From Brucella anthropi ATCC 49188 (lineage in GTDB: Bacteria; Pseudomonadota; Alphaproteobacteria; Rhizobiales; Rhizobiaceae): DNA of 64,000 nt. The stretch covers positions 1,722,001-1,786,000 of the forward strand of contig NC_009667.1 of assembly GCF_000017405.1 (NCBI RefSeq), in the 5' to 3' direction. A model generated the notes under the pieces. The model did no database searches and had not been told where the DNA came from. It worked only from the letters and a program-made list of their open reading frames with translations. The position numbers and the translations under genes were made by a program. Within the stretch, counting starts at the first letter, position 1. The number at the start of each line of letters is the position of its first letter. Of the stretch, positions 27,085 to 36,218 are shown piece after piece.

Positions 27085-28255
27085 GAGCGGCAGCCTTTGC
27101 CGGCGATGCAGGTTTGACGATGTTCCCGGCGGGCTGGCGCAGGCGCAAACCATCTTCTCCGAAGAGGTGGGCGTGGCTGGCATCGAAATGCAGGCCCACC
27201 GGCAGGCCGACGACAATGTCACGGGCTTGTTCGGGTGTGAGCTTCACAGTGAAATCTTGTGAGGCGCCGGGAGCCTTGAGATAGACCAGTACTTCCGAGC
27301 CGAGAAATTCGATCCGCGATACCGTGCCCGCAATGCCTGTCTTGTCATGAGGCTTGAGCTGAAAATGCTCAGGACGAATGCCGATGCGGATATTGGTACC
27401 GGAATGGGCGGCGACGTCCTGCAGGATGGGGCGACCGGCAAAATGCACCATGCCGTTGTCGCTGACCAATGCTTCCAGAATATTGATGCGCGGCGTGCCG
27501 ATGAACTGTGCGACCTCGATATGGCGCGGATCGTTATAGATTGCGGTTGGCGTGTCGATCTGCAGCAGTTTTCCGCCCATCATCACTGCAACGCGGTCGG
27601 CCATGCTGAGCGCTTCGGCCTGGTCGTGGGTCACATAGATAGTCGGGACACCGGCGCGGCGATGCAATTCGACGATTTCCGCACGGGTGTGAACACGCAG
27701 ATTGGCATCGAGGTTCGACAATGGTTCATCCATCAGGAATGCACCGGGCTGGCGGACGAGCGCACGGGCAAGGGCCACGCGCTGGCGCTGGCCGCCGGAC
27801 ATCTGGCCCGGCTTGCGGTCGAGCAGATGGTCGATCTTGAGGCTTGTTGCGGTTGCCCTGACCTGCTTCTGGATGGCGGCGCGCTTCCTGCGCTGGCCGG
27901 GAATGAAAGCGCCGATCATTGGCAGGCGTTCCACAGCGGTCAGATCACGCATTGCAAGCGGCACCGCGATGTTCTGCGCTGTCGTCAGATGAGGGTAGAG
28001 CGCGTAGGACTGGAACACCATGGCGATGTTGCGGTCGGCAGGGTGGGCGCCAGTTATGTTACGCCCTGCCAACTCCACGCTTCCTTCATCCGCATGGTCG
28101 AGACCGGCCAGAATGCGCAGTAAGGTGCTCTTTCCGCAGCCCGACGGGCCGACGAGGGCGATGAATTCGCCTTCTGCTGCTTCGATGGAAATGCCATCGA
28201 GAATGCGATTGCCTCCGTAGGATTTGCCGATGTCGCGAAGGACGAGCGTGCTCAC
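27077..28255 (-). CDS. ABC transporter ATP-binding protein (UgpC/MalK-like)
   Basis: A 392-residue ATPase energising the importer. It has Walker A GPSGCGKST (36-44), the Q-loop VFQSYALYP, signature MSGGQRQR, Walker B FLMDEP, H-loop VTHDQAEA and a C-terminal TOBE regulatory domain. About 25 residues (PMIGAFIPGQRRKRA) are inserted before the signature relative to typical MalK. It overlaps the phosphodiesterase gene by 4 bases (ATGA) and the permease gene by 8 bases. Confidence 0.92.
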   Translation of the reverse strand: MSTLVLRDIGKSYGGNRILDGISIEAAEGEFIALVGPSGCGKSTLLRILAGLDHADEGSVELAGRNITGAHPADRNIAMVFQSYALYPHLTTAQNIAVPLAMRDLTAVERLPMIGAFIPGQRRKRAAIQKQVRATATSLKIDHLLDRKPGQMSGGQRQRVALARALVRQPGAFLMDEPLSNLDANLRVHTRAEIVELHRRAGVPTIYVTHDQAEALSMADRVAVMMGGKLLQIDTPTAIYNDPRHIEVAQFIGTPRINILEALVSDNGMVHFAGRPILQDVAAHSGTNIRIGIRPEHFQLKPHDKTGIAGTVSRIEFLGSEVLVYLKAPGASQDFTVKLTPEQARDIVVGLPVGLHFDASHAHLFGEDGLRLRQPAGNIVKPASPAKAAAHV

Positions 28256-29097
28256 TGGCTTGCCTCCTCAACGACTTTCTCGCCGTCGCCAGCGTGGTGT
28301 GGATAGACTTCATGCACCACGTCATCGATGACATAGGGCGTCAGCTCATCGATGCGGACGATGCTGCTTGTGGCGACTTCATCGAGATCGTGAATGGCGG
28401 CTCCGAGGATACGTTCGCCGGGGAGATCGCGTTCCATCGGCCCGACGATGAAGGCTGCGGCAGGCGCCCAGACATAATTCGTGCCGAAGGCGTCGCCCGA
28501 CCATGCACGATGCAGGTGGCCGCTGGCATGAAGCTGAACATTATACTGAGCGAAGAGATCATAAAGACGTTGGCGCGGGGCAGGGCGAATGCCCCAGTAG
28601 CCGCTGTCGCCTTCATCCGGATCGTCCACGAAGAGCGGCTTGTGGGCGAAGACGGCGACGGGCTTGCCATCGCTGTTCTTCAATTCGTCTTCGAGCCACT
28701 GGAACTGTTCTGCTTCTTCGGCTTCACCGGAACCGATGACGAGACTGTTGAGGCCGATGATGCGCCAGTTGCCGAAATTTTCCGCCCAGCGGTCCGGACC
28801 GATATGACGACGCCAGCGCATCAGGCGCTGCGGATTGACCGGCTGGTGGCTCTCGGGAAGATGGCCGATATCGTGGTTGCCCGGAAGACTGAGAACACGC
28901 GCCGGAAGCTCGTTCAGGCAGGTGCGGCAGAACAGAAGATCAGCCTCTACGTCTGCGCCATCGACGGTCAGGTCACCGGTGTGAATGACGAGATCGGGCT
29001 TTTGCTGATCGATCCAGGCAACGAGCGGTTCCCAGTTGCGATTGAAGTGCGGCTTGATGGGGCTGAGGTGGGTATCTGTAATCTGAACGATCCGCAC
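28252..29097 (-). CDS. Calcineurin-like phosphodiesterase
   Basis: A 281-residue metallophosphoesterase with the full metal-site series: ITDTHLS (D8, H10), HTGDLT, LPGNHDIGH, AHKP and ASGHLHRA. This is the class III phosphodiesterase pattern of CpdA and GpdQ. As first gene of an importer operon under a Pho box, it may hydrolyse imported glycerophosphodiesters; cyclic nucleotide hydrolysis is the alternative. No signal peptide is seen. The start is GTG 29097 with AAGGA upstream. Confidence 0.87.
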   Translation of the reverse strand: MRIVQITDTHLSPIKPHFNRNWEPLVAWIDQQKPDLVIHTGDLTVDGADVEADLLFCRTCLNELPARVLSLPGNHDIGHLPESHQPVNPQRLMRWRRHIGPDRWAENFGNWRIIGLNSLVIGSGEAEEAEQFQWLEDELKNSDGKPVAVFAHKPLFVDDPDEGDSGYWGIRPAPRQRLYDLFAQYNVQLHASGHLHRAWSGDAFGTNYVWAPAAAFIVGPMERDLPGERILGAAIHDLDEVATSSIVRIDELTPYVIDDVVHEVYPHHAGDGEKVVEEASQ

Positions 29098-29205
29098 GGC
29101 TACGATCCTTCTCGGGTCTGTCTATTGTCGCAGCACTTTTCGCGCGCTGCACATCCGCCAGGCGCGTTATGCGCGGCGTCTTGCCGGGGCTTTTAGGCGC
29201 GTTGT

Positions 29206-29245
29206 GTGACAGGCCCGCTGCATAGCCGTGACAGTTGCATGACAT
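29206..29245 (-). promoter_or_regulatory. Pho box upstream of the phosphodiesterase/ABC operon
   Basis: On the plus strand GTGACAG (29206), GTGACAG (29228) and ATGACAT (29239) lie 22 and 11 bases apart, the 11-bp phase of PhoB half-sites. Read on the reverse strand this is ATGTCAT-N4-CTGTCAC-N15-CTGTCAC. It ends 108 bp before the first gene. Binding by PhoB is inferred. Confidence 0.75.
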
Positions 29246-29339
29246 CTGCTTTGAGCGACTCAGAAAGGGCGATTTGCCAAATTTGGAGGCATCGTTGTTT
29301 TGTCGATGCTCATGCTTTAGGCGGCTAATTTGCACATTA

Positions 29340-29478
29340 TAATATTACGAAGTAATTCAATTTGCTGTAAGCTTTTGTTTTTAAACAAGTTTCTTGCTTA
29401 ATCTAGTCATGCGTAAAATGCATAGCTGCATTGCGCTAAAGTCGCATTGCAAAAACAATGGGCAACAGGCATATAAAG
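29340..29478 (+). promoter_or_regulatory. Promoter region of the AbcR-like sRNA
   Basis: A -10-like TATAAA sits at 29472-29477, about 7 bases before the predicted transcript start. Upstream are two perfect dyads, ATTAC-GAA-GTAAT (29344-29356) and TTGTTT-TT-AAACAA (29375-29388), possible LysR-type (VtlR) sites. The stretch is AT-rich and gene-free. Confidence 0.5.
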
Positions 29479-29483
29479 ATCAT

Positions 29484-29600
29484 CTCAGCGCTGCGTTTCC
29501 TCCTCCCATTTGCGCAGGCTGAGTGTTCCCCTCTGGAGGTTTGCCTCAAAGGCACCTTCAAAACTCAAAGCCAGACATTTGTCTGGCTTTTTTTTTTTTT
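29484..29600 (+). ncRNA. abcR: AbcR-family small regulatory RNA
   Basis: A predicted transcript of about 115 nt. Hairpin 1 pairs CTCAGC-CTGCG (29484-29495) with CGCAG-GCTGAG (29513-29523) and exposes the anti-Shine-Dalgarno loop CCTCCTCCCA. A second pyrimidine motif, TTCCCCTC, follows at about 29526. The 3' end is a perfect 8-bp terminator stem. Size, the two anti-SD motifs and the fold match AbcR1/AbcR2 (alpha-r15 family), Hfq-dependent repressors of ABC importer mRNAs. Whether it is copy 1 or 2 is unknown. It lies 6 kb from vtlR. Confidence 0.82.
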
Positions 29601-29605
29601 TTTTT
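29569..29605 (+). terminator. sRNA terminator with 18-T tract
   Basis: AGCCAGAC-ATTT-GTCTGGCT stem (29569-29588) followed by an uninterrupted run of 18 T residues (29588-29605). The group II intron begins 2 bases later. Confidence 0.93.
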
Positions 29606-29607
29606 GG

Positions 29608-31533
29608 GTGCGCCGAGCATGGCGCGTGGTGCGCAAGCATCGCTCGACCGGGATGGTATCCGTTCGATGACTTGGAGGTGAAAGTCCTCTACGGGCCCTG
29701 GTGATGGGAACCGTTAGCCGAACAGCAAGGGCGTTGTCGTAAGGCGGGGTCTGAAGGAAGCTGTAAGCAAAGTGCCGGCCTGACGAACAGGAAGCGCATA
29801 AGAGGCAGTCGCATCAGGGCAAGGGGGCCCATTTACCCAAAGCCCGATATCACCCGGATGATGCGGCTGTAGATGCGACAGGTATATGGCATGAAGGTCA
29901 CGCGTCTTACCTCGGGAGATCTGTCGCCTCGCCACCGGCAACGGTGTGCTACCGCCGCTGAGAAGCGACGGAATAGGGCGGCAGAAGTCAGCAGATGCCG
30001 TAGTAGCCGTACCGGACGGCGAAGGGCTGAACATGAAGTGTCGGATGGAGAACGATCTTTCGATGACGACAGCAGATGCAGATAATGGAGCTGAAACGCC
30101 CCATGCCCATGCGGAAGGTAGTGGCCGGAAGCTGCGAGAGGATGCCTTGGGCGCATCAAACGTCACGGCAGGATCGTCCAACTCACAACCGAAGGACGCG
30201 ATGCAACTGATGGAAATGATCGTCAGTCGCGATAACATGATAGCGGCCTTACACCGCGTGGTGTCGAACAAGGGAGCGGCGGGCATCGACAAGATGAGCG
30301 TTGGCGACCTGAAGCAGCATCTCGTATCGCATTGGCCGCGCATCAGGGAAGACCTGCTGGCGGGTCGGTATGAGCCAGCGCCGGTGCGCGGGGTGGAAAT
30401 CCCCAAGCCCGGCGGCGGGAAACGCCTTCTTGGCATTCCCACGGTTCTCGACCGCCTCATCCAGCAGGCGATACATCAGGTGCTGATGCCGATCTTCGAC
30501 CCAGGCTTCTCCAATTCCTCTTTCGGCTTTAGGCCGGAGCGGAGTGCCCATGATGCGATCCTTGCCGCACGGTCCTATGTGGCCGACGGTTACCGCGTTG
30601 TGGTTGATCTTGATCTGGAGAAGTTCTTCGACCGGGTAAACCACGATGTGCTGATGGCACGAGTGGCACGCAAGGTCTACGACAAACGGGTGCTGCGGTT
30701 GATCCGCCGTTATCTGCAAGCCGGGTTGATGATGGGCGGGATGACGACAATGCGAAGCGAGGGAACGCCGCAGGGCGGTCCCCTGTCTCCGCTATTATCG
30801 AACGTCCTGCTCGACGATCTGGACAAGGAACTGGAACAGCGCGGACATCGCTTCTGCCGCTACGCCGACGACTGTAATATCTATGTGCGGTCAATACGTG
30901 CCGGTCAACGGGTGATGGCTTCGCTCACCGCCTTCCTTGGAAGGAGACTGAAGCTGAAGGTCAACGCCACCAAAAGTGCTGTTGACCATCCATGGAACCG
31001 GGTCTTTTTGGGTTATACGATGACGTTCCACCGTATGCCCCGCCTCAAGGTGGCGGTACAAAGTGTGAAGCGTCTTCGTGGCAAACTGAAAGCCCAGTTC
31101 CGGGCTGGGCGTGGCCGGGCCATTGACGCCACCATCAAGGACCTAGCGCCGATCCTGCGCGGCTGGACAGCTTACTTTAAGCTGGCTGACGTGAAGGGGA
31201 CGTTCGAGGAAATGGATGGATGGGTTCACCGCAAGCTGCGGGCTACCCTGTGGCGGCAATGGACGAAACCAGCCGCGCGCGCAAGAAACCTGATGCAACG
31301 AGGCATAAAGAAGGAGCGTGCATGGATAAGTGCCAGCAATGGCCGGGGACCATGGTGGAATGCCAGAACCTCACACATGCACGAAGCCCTACCGAATGCC
31401 TACTTCACCAAAATCGGGCTGATCTCGTTCCTGAAGGAACACCGACGCCTATACTACGCTTCATGAACCGCCGTATACGGAACCGTACGTACGGTGGTGT
31501 GGGAGGAGGGCCTAAAATGCCCTCCTACCCGAT
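29608..31533 (+). mobile_element. Group II intron, apparently full length
   Basis: The 5' end at 29608 reads GTGCGCCGAGCATGG, a typical group II start, followed by GGTGAAAGTCC. The 3' end has a domain V-like hairpin (about 31465-31500, ACCGCCGTA with TACGGTGGT). It is followed by a domain VI stem (31501-31530) with a single bulged A at 31527, six bases before the terminal AT at 31533. An intact maturase is encoded inside. Insertion directly behind a terminator is the habit of class C introns; class is inferred. Confidence 0.88.
30033..31466 (+). CDS. ltrA: Group II intron reverse transcriptase/maturase
   Basis: A 477-residue intron-encoded protein. The reverse transcriptase domain shows KGAAGIDKMSV, the IPKPGGGKRLLGIPT block, FGFRPERSAHDAI, VVDLDLEKFFD, the QGGPLSPLLSN block and catalytic YADD. 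A maturase/X domain (LRGWTAYFKLADV, HRKLRATLWRQW) follows, ending GRGPWWNARTSHMHEA. No HNH endonuclease domain is seen, as in class C. ATG 30033 has AAGGG 7 bases upstream. The reading frame is intact, so the intron may be active. Confidence 0.93.
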   Translation: MKCRMENDLSMTTADADNGAETPHAHAEGSGRKLREDALGASNVTAGSSNSQPKDAMQLMEMIVSRDNMIAALHRVVSNKGAAGIDKMSVGDLKQHLVSHWPRIREDLLAGRYEPAPVRGVEIPKPGGGKRLLGIPTVLDRLIQQAIHQVLMPIFDPGFSNSSFGFRPERSAHDAILAARSYVADGYRVVVDLDLEKFFDRVNHDVLMARVARKVYDKRVLRLIRRYLQAGLMMGGMTTMRSEGTPQGGPLSPLLSNVLLDDLDKELEQRGHRFCRYADDCNIYVRSIRAGQRVMASLTAFLGRRLKLKVNATKSAVDHPWNRVFLGYTMTFHRMPRLKVAVQSVKRLRGKLKAQFRAGRGRAIDATIKDLAPILRGWTAYFKLADVKGTFEEMDGWVHRKLRATLWRQWTKPAARARNLMQRGIKKERAWISASNGRGPWWNARTSHMHEALPNAYFTKIGLISFLKEHRRLYYAS

Positions 31534-31578
31534 CTTTTTGCCAAGCCGCCTCTTTTTGTGAGAAATACAGAAACGAAA

Positions 31579-31598
31579 AAGGGGCCTTTCGGCCCCTT
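31579..31598 (-). terminator. Terminator of aatA
   Basis: AAGGGGCC-TTTC-GGCCCCTT stem 22 bases beyond the aatA stop; the reverse strand continues into TTTTTCG. It is just outside the 3' end of the intron. Confidence 0.85.
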
Positions 31599-31619
31599 CG
31601 TCATTCCATTTTGTTTTGT

Positions 31620-33002
<1,383 letters not shown>

Positions 33003-33042
33003 TTAACGCAACGAAACTGATCGGACCGGGCGATATTGCGCG

Positions 33043-33693
33043 TCATCCTGCCAGGAGGTCTCGCAAGCTGCGCGTGGCCATTACTTTATAGGCCTCTATC
33101 AGCGTCATGCTTTCCTCTTCCGAAACGTCGACGGCGATGCGCATGGTGGATTCGCCAAAATGCATCAGGAGGAAAGCAGTCTCGTCCAGTTGTGCGGACA
33201 CCTTGCCGGGGGCAATCCGGCGGATCGTATCAGCAAGCAACTGACCATTCTGCCTGCTTTCGGCAATTTCCAGTTTTGACAGGGACTTGTCGGTCTGCGT
33301 GGCCGACCAGATGTCGCACATTGCCGGTTCCTGACGCATCAGTGCCAGATATTCATCGATCAATGCATTGAACGCGACAATCAGCTCATCGGCAGAATGG
33401 GCCGCTGCAAGACCTTCCTCGATGCACTGGCGCGATTGGGCATTGCAGCTTTCAAACAGGTAGCGGATCAGGGCGCTTTTATCGGGAAAATACTGATAGA
33501 GCGCGCCAATCGAGATGCTTGCCTGCTGGGCGATCTCACTCATCTTGAGACTGTCGCTGCCTTTGGCGGCGATCAGCGCCGTGGCGCATTCAGCAATGCG
33601 ACGAATCTTTTCCTGCGCCCGGCTCTGGCTGGGGGTGCGGCGCAGGATCGGTGCACTGGTTGATTCTGTTTCCGTGGCGGAATTCTGCTTCAT
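33043..33693 (-). CDS. TetR-family repressor
   Basis: A 216-residue regulator. The N-terminal helix-turn-helix (about 28-75: RRIAECATALIAAKGSDSLKMSEIAQQ, SISIGALYQYFPDKSALI) is typical TetR. The C-terminal ligand domain is not assignable. It is divergent from an NmrA-like/DUF1772 pair, and the shared 90-bp spacer holds two copies of a palindrome, so it probably represses that pair and itself. ATG 33693 is used. Confidence 0.9.
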   Translation of the reverse strand: MKQNSATETESTSAPILRRTPSQSRAQEKIRRIAECATALIAAKGSDSLKMSEIAQQASISIGALYQYFPDKSALIRYLFESCNAQSRQCIEEGLAAAHSADELIVAFNALIDEYLALMRQEPAMCDIWSATQTDKSLSKLEIAESRQNGQLLADTIRRIAPGKVSAQLDETAFLLMHFGESTMRIAVDVSEEESMTLIEAYKVMATRSLRDLLAG

Positions 33694-33724
33694 GGCGGAC
33701 TCACATTTTTCGCTCTTGACAGAA

Positions 33725-33767
33725 TATGAGAGTTGCTCACATATTGCAAATATGAGGGTTGCTCATA
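33725..33767. promoter_or_regulatory. Tandem TetR operators
   Basis: TATGAG-N5-CTCACA (33725-33741) and TATGAG-N5-CTCATA (33751-33767) are repeated 26 bp apart, each with GTTG in the spacer. The first overlaps the spacer of a plus-strand promoter (TTGACA at 33716-33721, CATATT at 33740-33745). Confidence 0.75.
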
Positions 33768-33783
33768 TTTTGGGAGACGGAAG

Positions 33784-34623
33784 ATGAATACACATCGTAA
33801 TGATCGTTATCTGGTGATTGGCGCCAACGGCAAAACCGGCAGGCGTGTCGCTGAGAGGTTGTGGGAGAAGGGGGTGTCCGTGCGTTCTGTGTCGCGGAGC
33901 ACCGAGGTTCCCTTTGACTGGGCCAACCAATCCACCTGGGCTGCCGCGCTTGACGGCATCGACAGTGCCTATGTGTCATACCAGCCGGATCTGGCCCTGC
34001 CGGGTGCCGTTGATGCCATTCGCGCATTTCTTTTGGCGGCAAAGAAGGCGGATGTGAAGCATGTCGTGCTTCTGTCCGGGCGAGGTGAGGAGGAGGCGGA
34101 AATTGCGGAAAAGGTTCTGCAGGATTCCGGGCTGGACTGGACCGTGTTGCGCGCCAGCTGGTTCATGCAGAATTTCAGCGAAAACTACATGCGGGATGAG
34201 CTGCTTTCAGGCTCGCTGACCCTGCCGGTCGGGCCGACGAAGGAACCCTTCATCGATGTTGACGATATTGCCGATGTCGCCGTTGCTGCCCTCACCGAAA
34301 CGGGACATCGCAACAAGCTCTATGAACTCACCGGCCCGGAACTGTTCAGCTTCAGCGATGCAGTAAGCGAGATTGCCAGGGCGACTGACAAAGACTTGTC
34401 GTTCAATTCGGTCTCATACGCCGATTATGAGGCGGCGCTGCGCGAGCAGGCCTTGCCGGAAGATGTCATCACGCTTTTGCGCTATCTTTTCGTCGAGCTT
34501 TTCGATGGCCGCAATGCCAGTGTGGCACATGGTGTGGAGGAAGCTCTCGGGCGCAAGCCGCGCCGGTTTGCAGATTTTGCGCGCAAGGCTGCCATTGAAG
34601 GCATATGGGAGGGACAATCATGA
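33784..34623 (+). CDS. NmrA-like NAD(P)-binding protein
   Basis: A 279-residue atypical short-chain dehydrogenase. The dinucleotide-binding motif is VIGANGKTGRRV near the N-terminus; VLLSGRGEEEAE and LRASWFMQNFSE match the NmrA/quinone oxidoreductase 2-like group. The substrate is unknown; related proteins act in redox or stress sensing. GGAG lies 7 bases before ATG 33784. The stop overlaps the next start (ATGA), so the two are translationally coupled. Confidence 0.85.
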   Translation: MNTHRNDRYLVIGANGKTGRRVAERLWEKGVSVRSVSRSTEVPFDWANQSTWAAALDGIDSAYVSYQPDLALPGAVDAIRAFLLAAKKADVKHVVLLSGRGEEEAEIAEKVLQDSGLDWTVLRASWFMQNFSENYMRDELLSGSLTLPVGPTKEPFIDVDDIADVAVAALTETGHRNKLYELTGPELFSFSDAVSEIARATDKDLSFNSVSYADYEAALREQALPEDVITLLRYLFVELFDGRNASVAHGVEEALGRKPRRFADFARKAAIEGIWEGQS

Positions 34624-35102
34624 CGATGAGTTCTCAACTACTTGTTCTGCTGACGGCATGGGGGAGCGCGATTACAGGCGGCATCTTCTATGCGTTCTCA
34701 AGTTTCGTGATGGCCGCGCTGGCACGCATTCCGGCCAATGCGGGCATAACGGCGATGCAGTCGATCAATATCACCGTTATCAACGGAACGTTCTTTGCCG
34801 CCTTTTTCGGCACGGCATTGCTGTGTCTGGTGATTATCGTACTGGGATTAATGGGCTTTGGAAGCTTGTCGAAATGGGCGGTGAGCGGCGCTGCCGTCTA
34901 TCTTGTCGGCACTATTGGCGTCACGATGGCTTTGAATGTGCCGCTGAACAACCAGCTCGCGGCGATGGATGCCAGTGCCGCCGCGTCGGCCGATGTCTGG
35001 CTTACTTATGTGCGCGACTGGACCCTATGGAATCACGTCCGCACCATTGCTGCGCTGATTGCGGCCTTGATTCTGGGCGCGAGCGCGCTGGCAAGGGTGT
35101 GA
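34620..35102 (+). CDS. DUF1772 membrane protein
   Basis: A 160-residue integral membrane protein with four helices (LLTAWGSAITGGIFYAFSSFVM, TFFAAFFGTALLCLVIIVLGL, WAVSGAAVYLVGTIGVTMALN, TIAALIAALILGASAL). The polar NVPLNNQLA motif after helix 3 is the DUF1772 signature. Function is unknown. ATG 34620 has GGAGG 7 bases upstream and overlaps the NmrA-like gene by 4 bases. Confidence 0.87.
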   Translation: MTMSSQLLVLLTAWGSAITGGIFYAFSSFVMAALARIPANAGITAMQSINITVINGTFFAAFFGTALLCLVIIVLGLMGFGSLSKWAVSGAAVYLVGTIGVTMALNVPLNNQLAAMDASAAASADVWLTYVRDWTLWNHVRTIAALIAALILGASALARV

Positions 35103-35124
35103 GCAGAAAAGCGGACAAACAAAA

Positions 35125-35152
35125 AAGGCGGGTCCGAGGACCCGCCTTTTCT
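35125..35152. terminator. Bidirectional terminator
   Basis: AAGGCGGGTC-CGAG-GACCCGCCTT stem with A-run before and TTTT after. It lies between the convergent DUF1772 and cold-shock genes and can serve both. Confidence 0.88.
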
Positions 35153-35169
35153 CTGCCTTACGGCAAAAC

Positions 35170-35379
35170 TTATGCTGCGACGAGGTTGTCGGCAGACGAA
35201 CGGCCCGAACGACGGTCCTGTACGATTTCGTACGAAACCTTCTGACCTTCATCGAGCGTGGCCAGACCAGCGCGCTGAACGGCGGAAATGTGGACGAATA
35301 CGTCCGTGCCGCCCTGATCAGGCTGAATGAAGCCGAAGCCCTTGGTCGTGTTGAACCACTTAACTGTTCCCGTAGCCAT
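35170..35379 (-). CDS. cspA: Cold-shock protein CspA-type
   Basis: A 69-residue cold-shock domain ([13 protein letters not shown]1 [11 protein letters not shown]2 DVFVHISAV), an RNA chaperone. It differs from the 7289-7504 paralogue and is closer to canonical CspA. ATG 35379 has AAGGA about 8 bases upstream. Nearly 200 bp of leader precede it, typical of cold-inducible csp mRNAs. Confidence 0.92.
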   Translation of the reverse strand: MATGTVKWFNTTKGFGFIQPDQGGTDVFVHISAVQRAGLATLDEGQKVSYEIVQDRRSGRSSADNLVAA

Positions 35380-35573
35380 GGGAAATTCCTTTGTAACATT
35401 AGTAGTAGAGTAGTCCGTATGCTTCGCACACGTCCCTGTGAATCGAATTTATGGACAGGAGATCGTCAGGAAGCACGGCGGGCCGCACGGGTCGCAAAGT
35501 CACTTGACCGAAAAATCGATGCGCTAACTATATGCGACAAATTTGACCAATACAAGACAGCTAAAATTGTCAG

Positions 35574-36014
35574 CTAAAAACTGATTTTACTGAGGCTTTT
35601 TGCCATTCCGAGCCCGAGCCGGATTTGCGCGCTCAATCGGTCGAGCCAGAACAGCCGGAACAGAATCGGGGCGTTTCCGTCGCAGGGCGACATTTCATAG
35701 TGATCCCAGGTTTCGGGTACGGCGTTTCTCAATCGCAGATGAAAGCAGTGGCGGCGGTGAGGCTCTGTCTGCCCCTGTTCGGGATAGTCATAATCGACGG
35801 TTTCGAGATGGATCATGCCATCGTCATAGACGAGGCCGGTTTCCTCGGCGAATTCGCGATAGGCGGCGGCGAGAATGTCTTCTCCCGCATCGACCGTGCC
35901 GCCCGGCACCTGAAGCGGCGTTTCAGGAAAATCCGGTTCTTCAAAAACCAGAAGCCGGTCGTTCCATGTCGCGTAAATGAGTACTTTGTCGATGGGTTGG
36001 ATTGTAACGGTCAT
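35574..36014 (-). CDS. NUDIX hydrolase
   Basis: A 146-residue pyrophosphohydrolase. The Nudix box is complete: G39-x5-E45-x7-R53-E54-x2-E57-E58-x-G60. The substrate (nucleoside diphosphate derivative) cannot be told from sequence. GGAA lies 8 bases before ATG 36014. It is transcribed alone, divergent from the ABC-like gene. Confidence 0.9.
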   Translation of the reverse strand: MTVTIQPIDKVLIYATWNDRLLVFEEPDFPETPLQVPGGTVDAGEDILAAAYREFAEETGLVYDDGMIHLETVDYDYPEQGQTEPHRRHCFHLRLRNAVPETWDHYEMSPCDGNAPILFRLFWLDRLSAQIRLGLGMAKSLSKISF

Positions 36015-36218
36015 GGACTTTTCCGGCAGGGTTAGCGTTCAGACCATAATTGCAACGAATGATTTGCGGTAAAACCCGCATATTGTTGTGGGTCATCGCA
36101 GCTGGCGCGCGCGAAAAGCGTGTGCTCTCCTATCTTTGACTTCCACGTGACGTAGATATTCAGCATGTTGCAAACATATCTGCAAAATTGAGCGGGCGGA
36201 TGGGCAGCGAGGCAGGAC

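Noticed and set aside
29588..29605. 18-T run as assembly artefact
   Set aside because: It directly follows a perfect terminator stem and a coherent sRNA, so a real U-tract is more likely, although the exact length may be uncertain.
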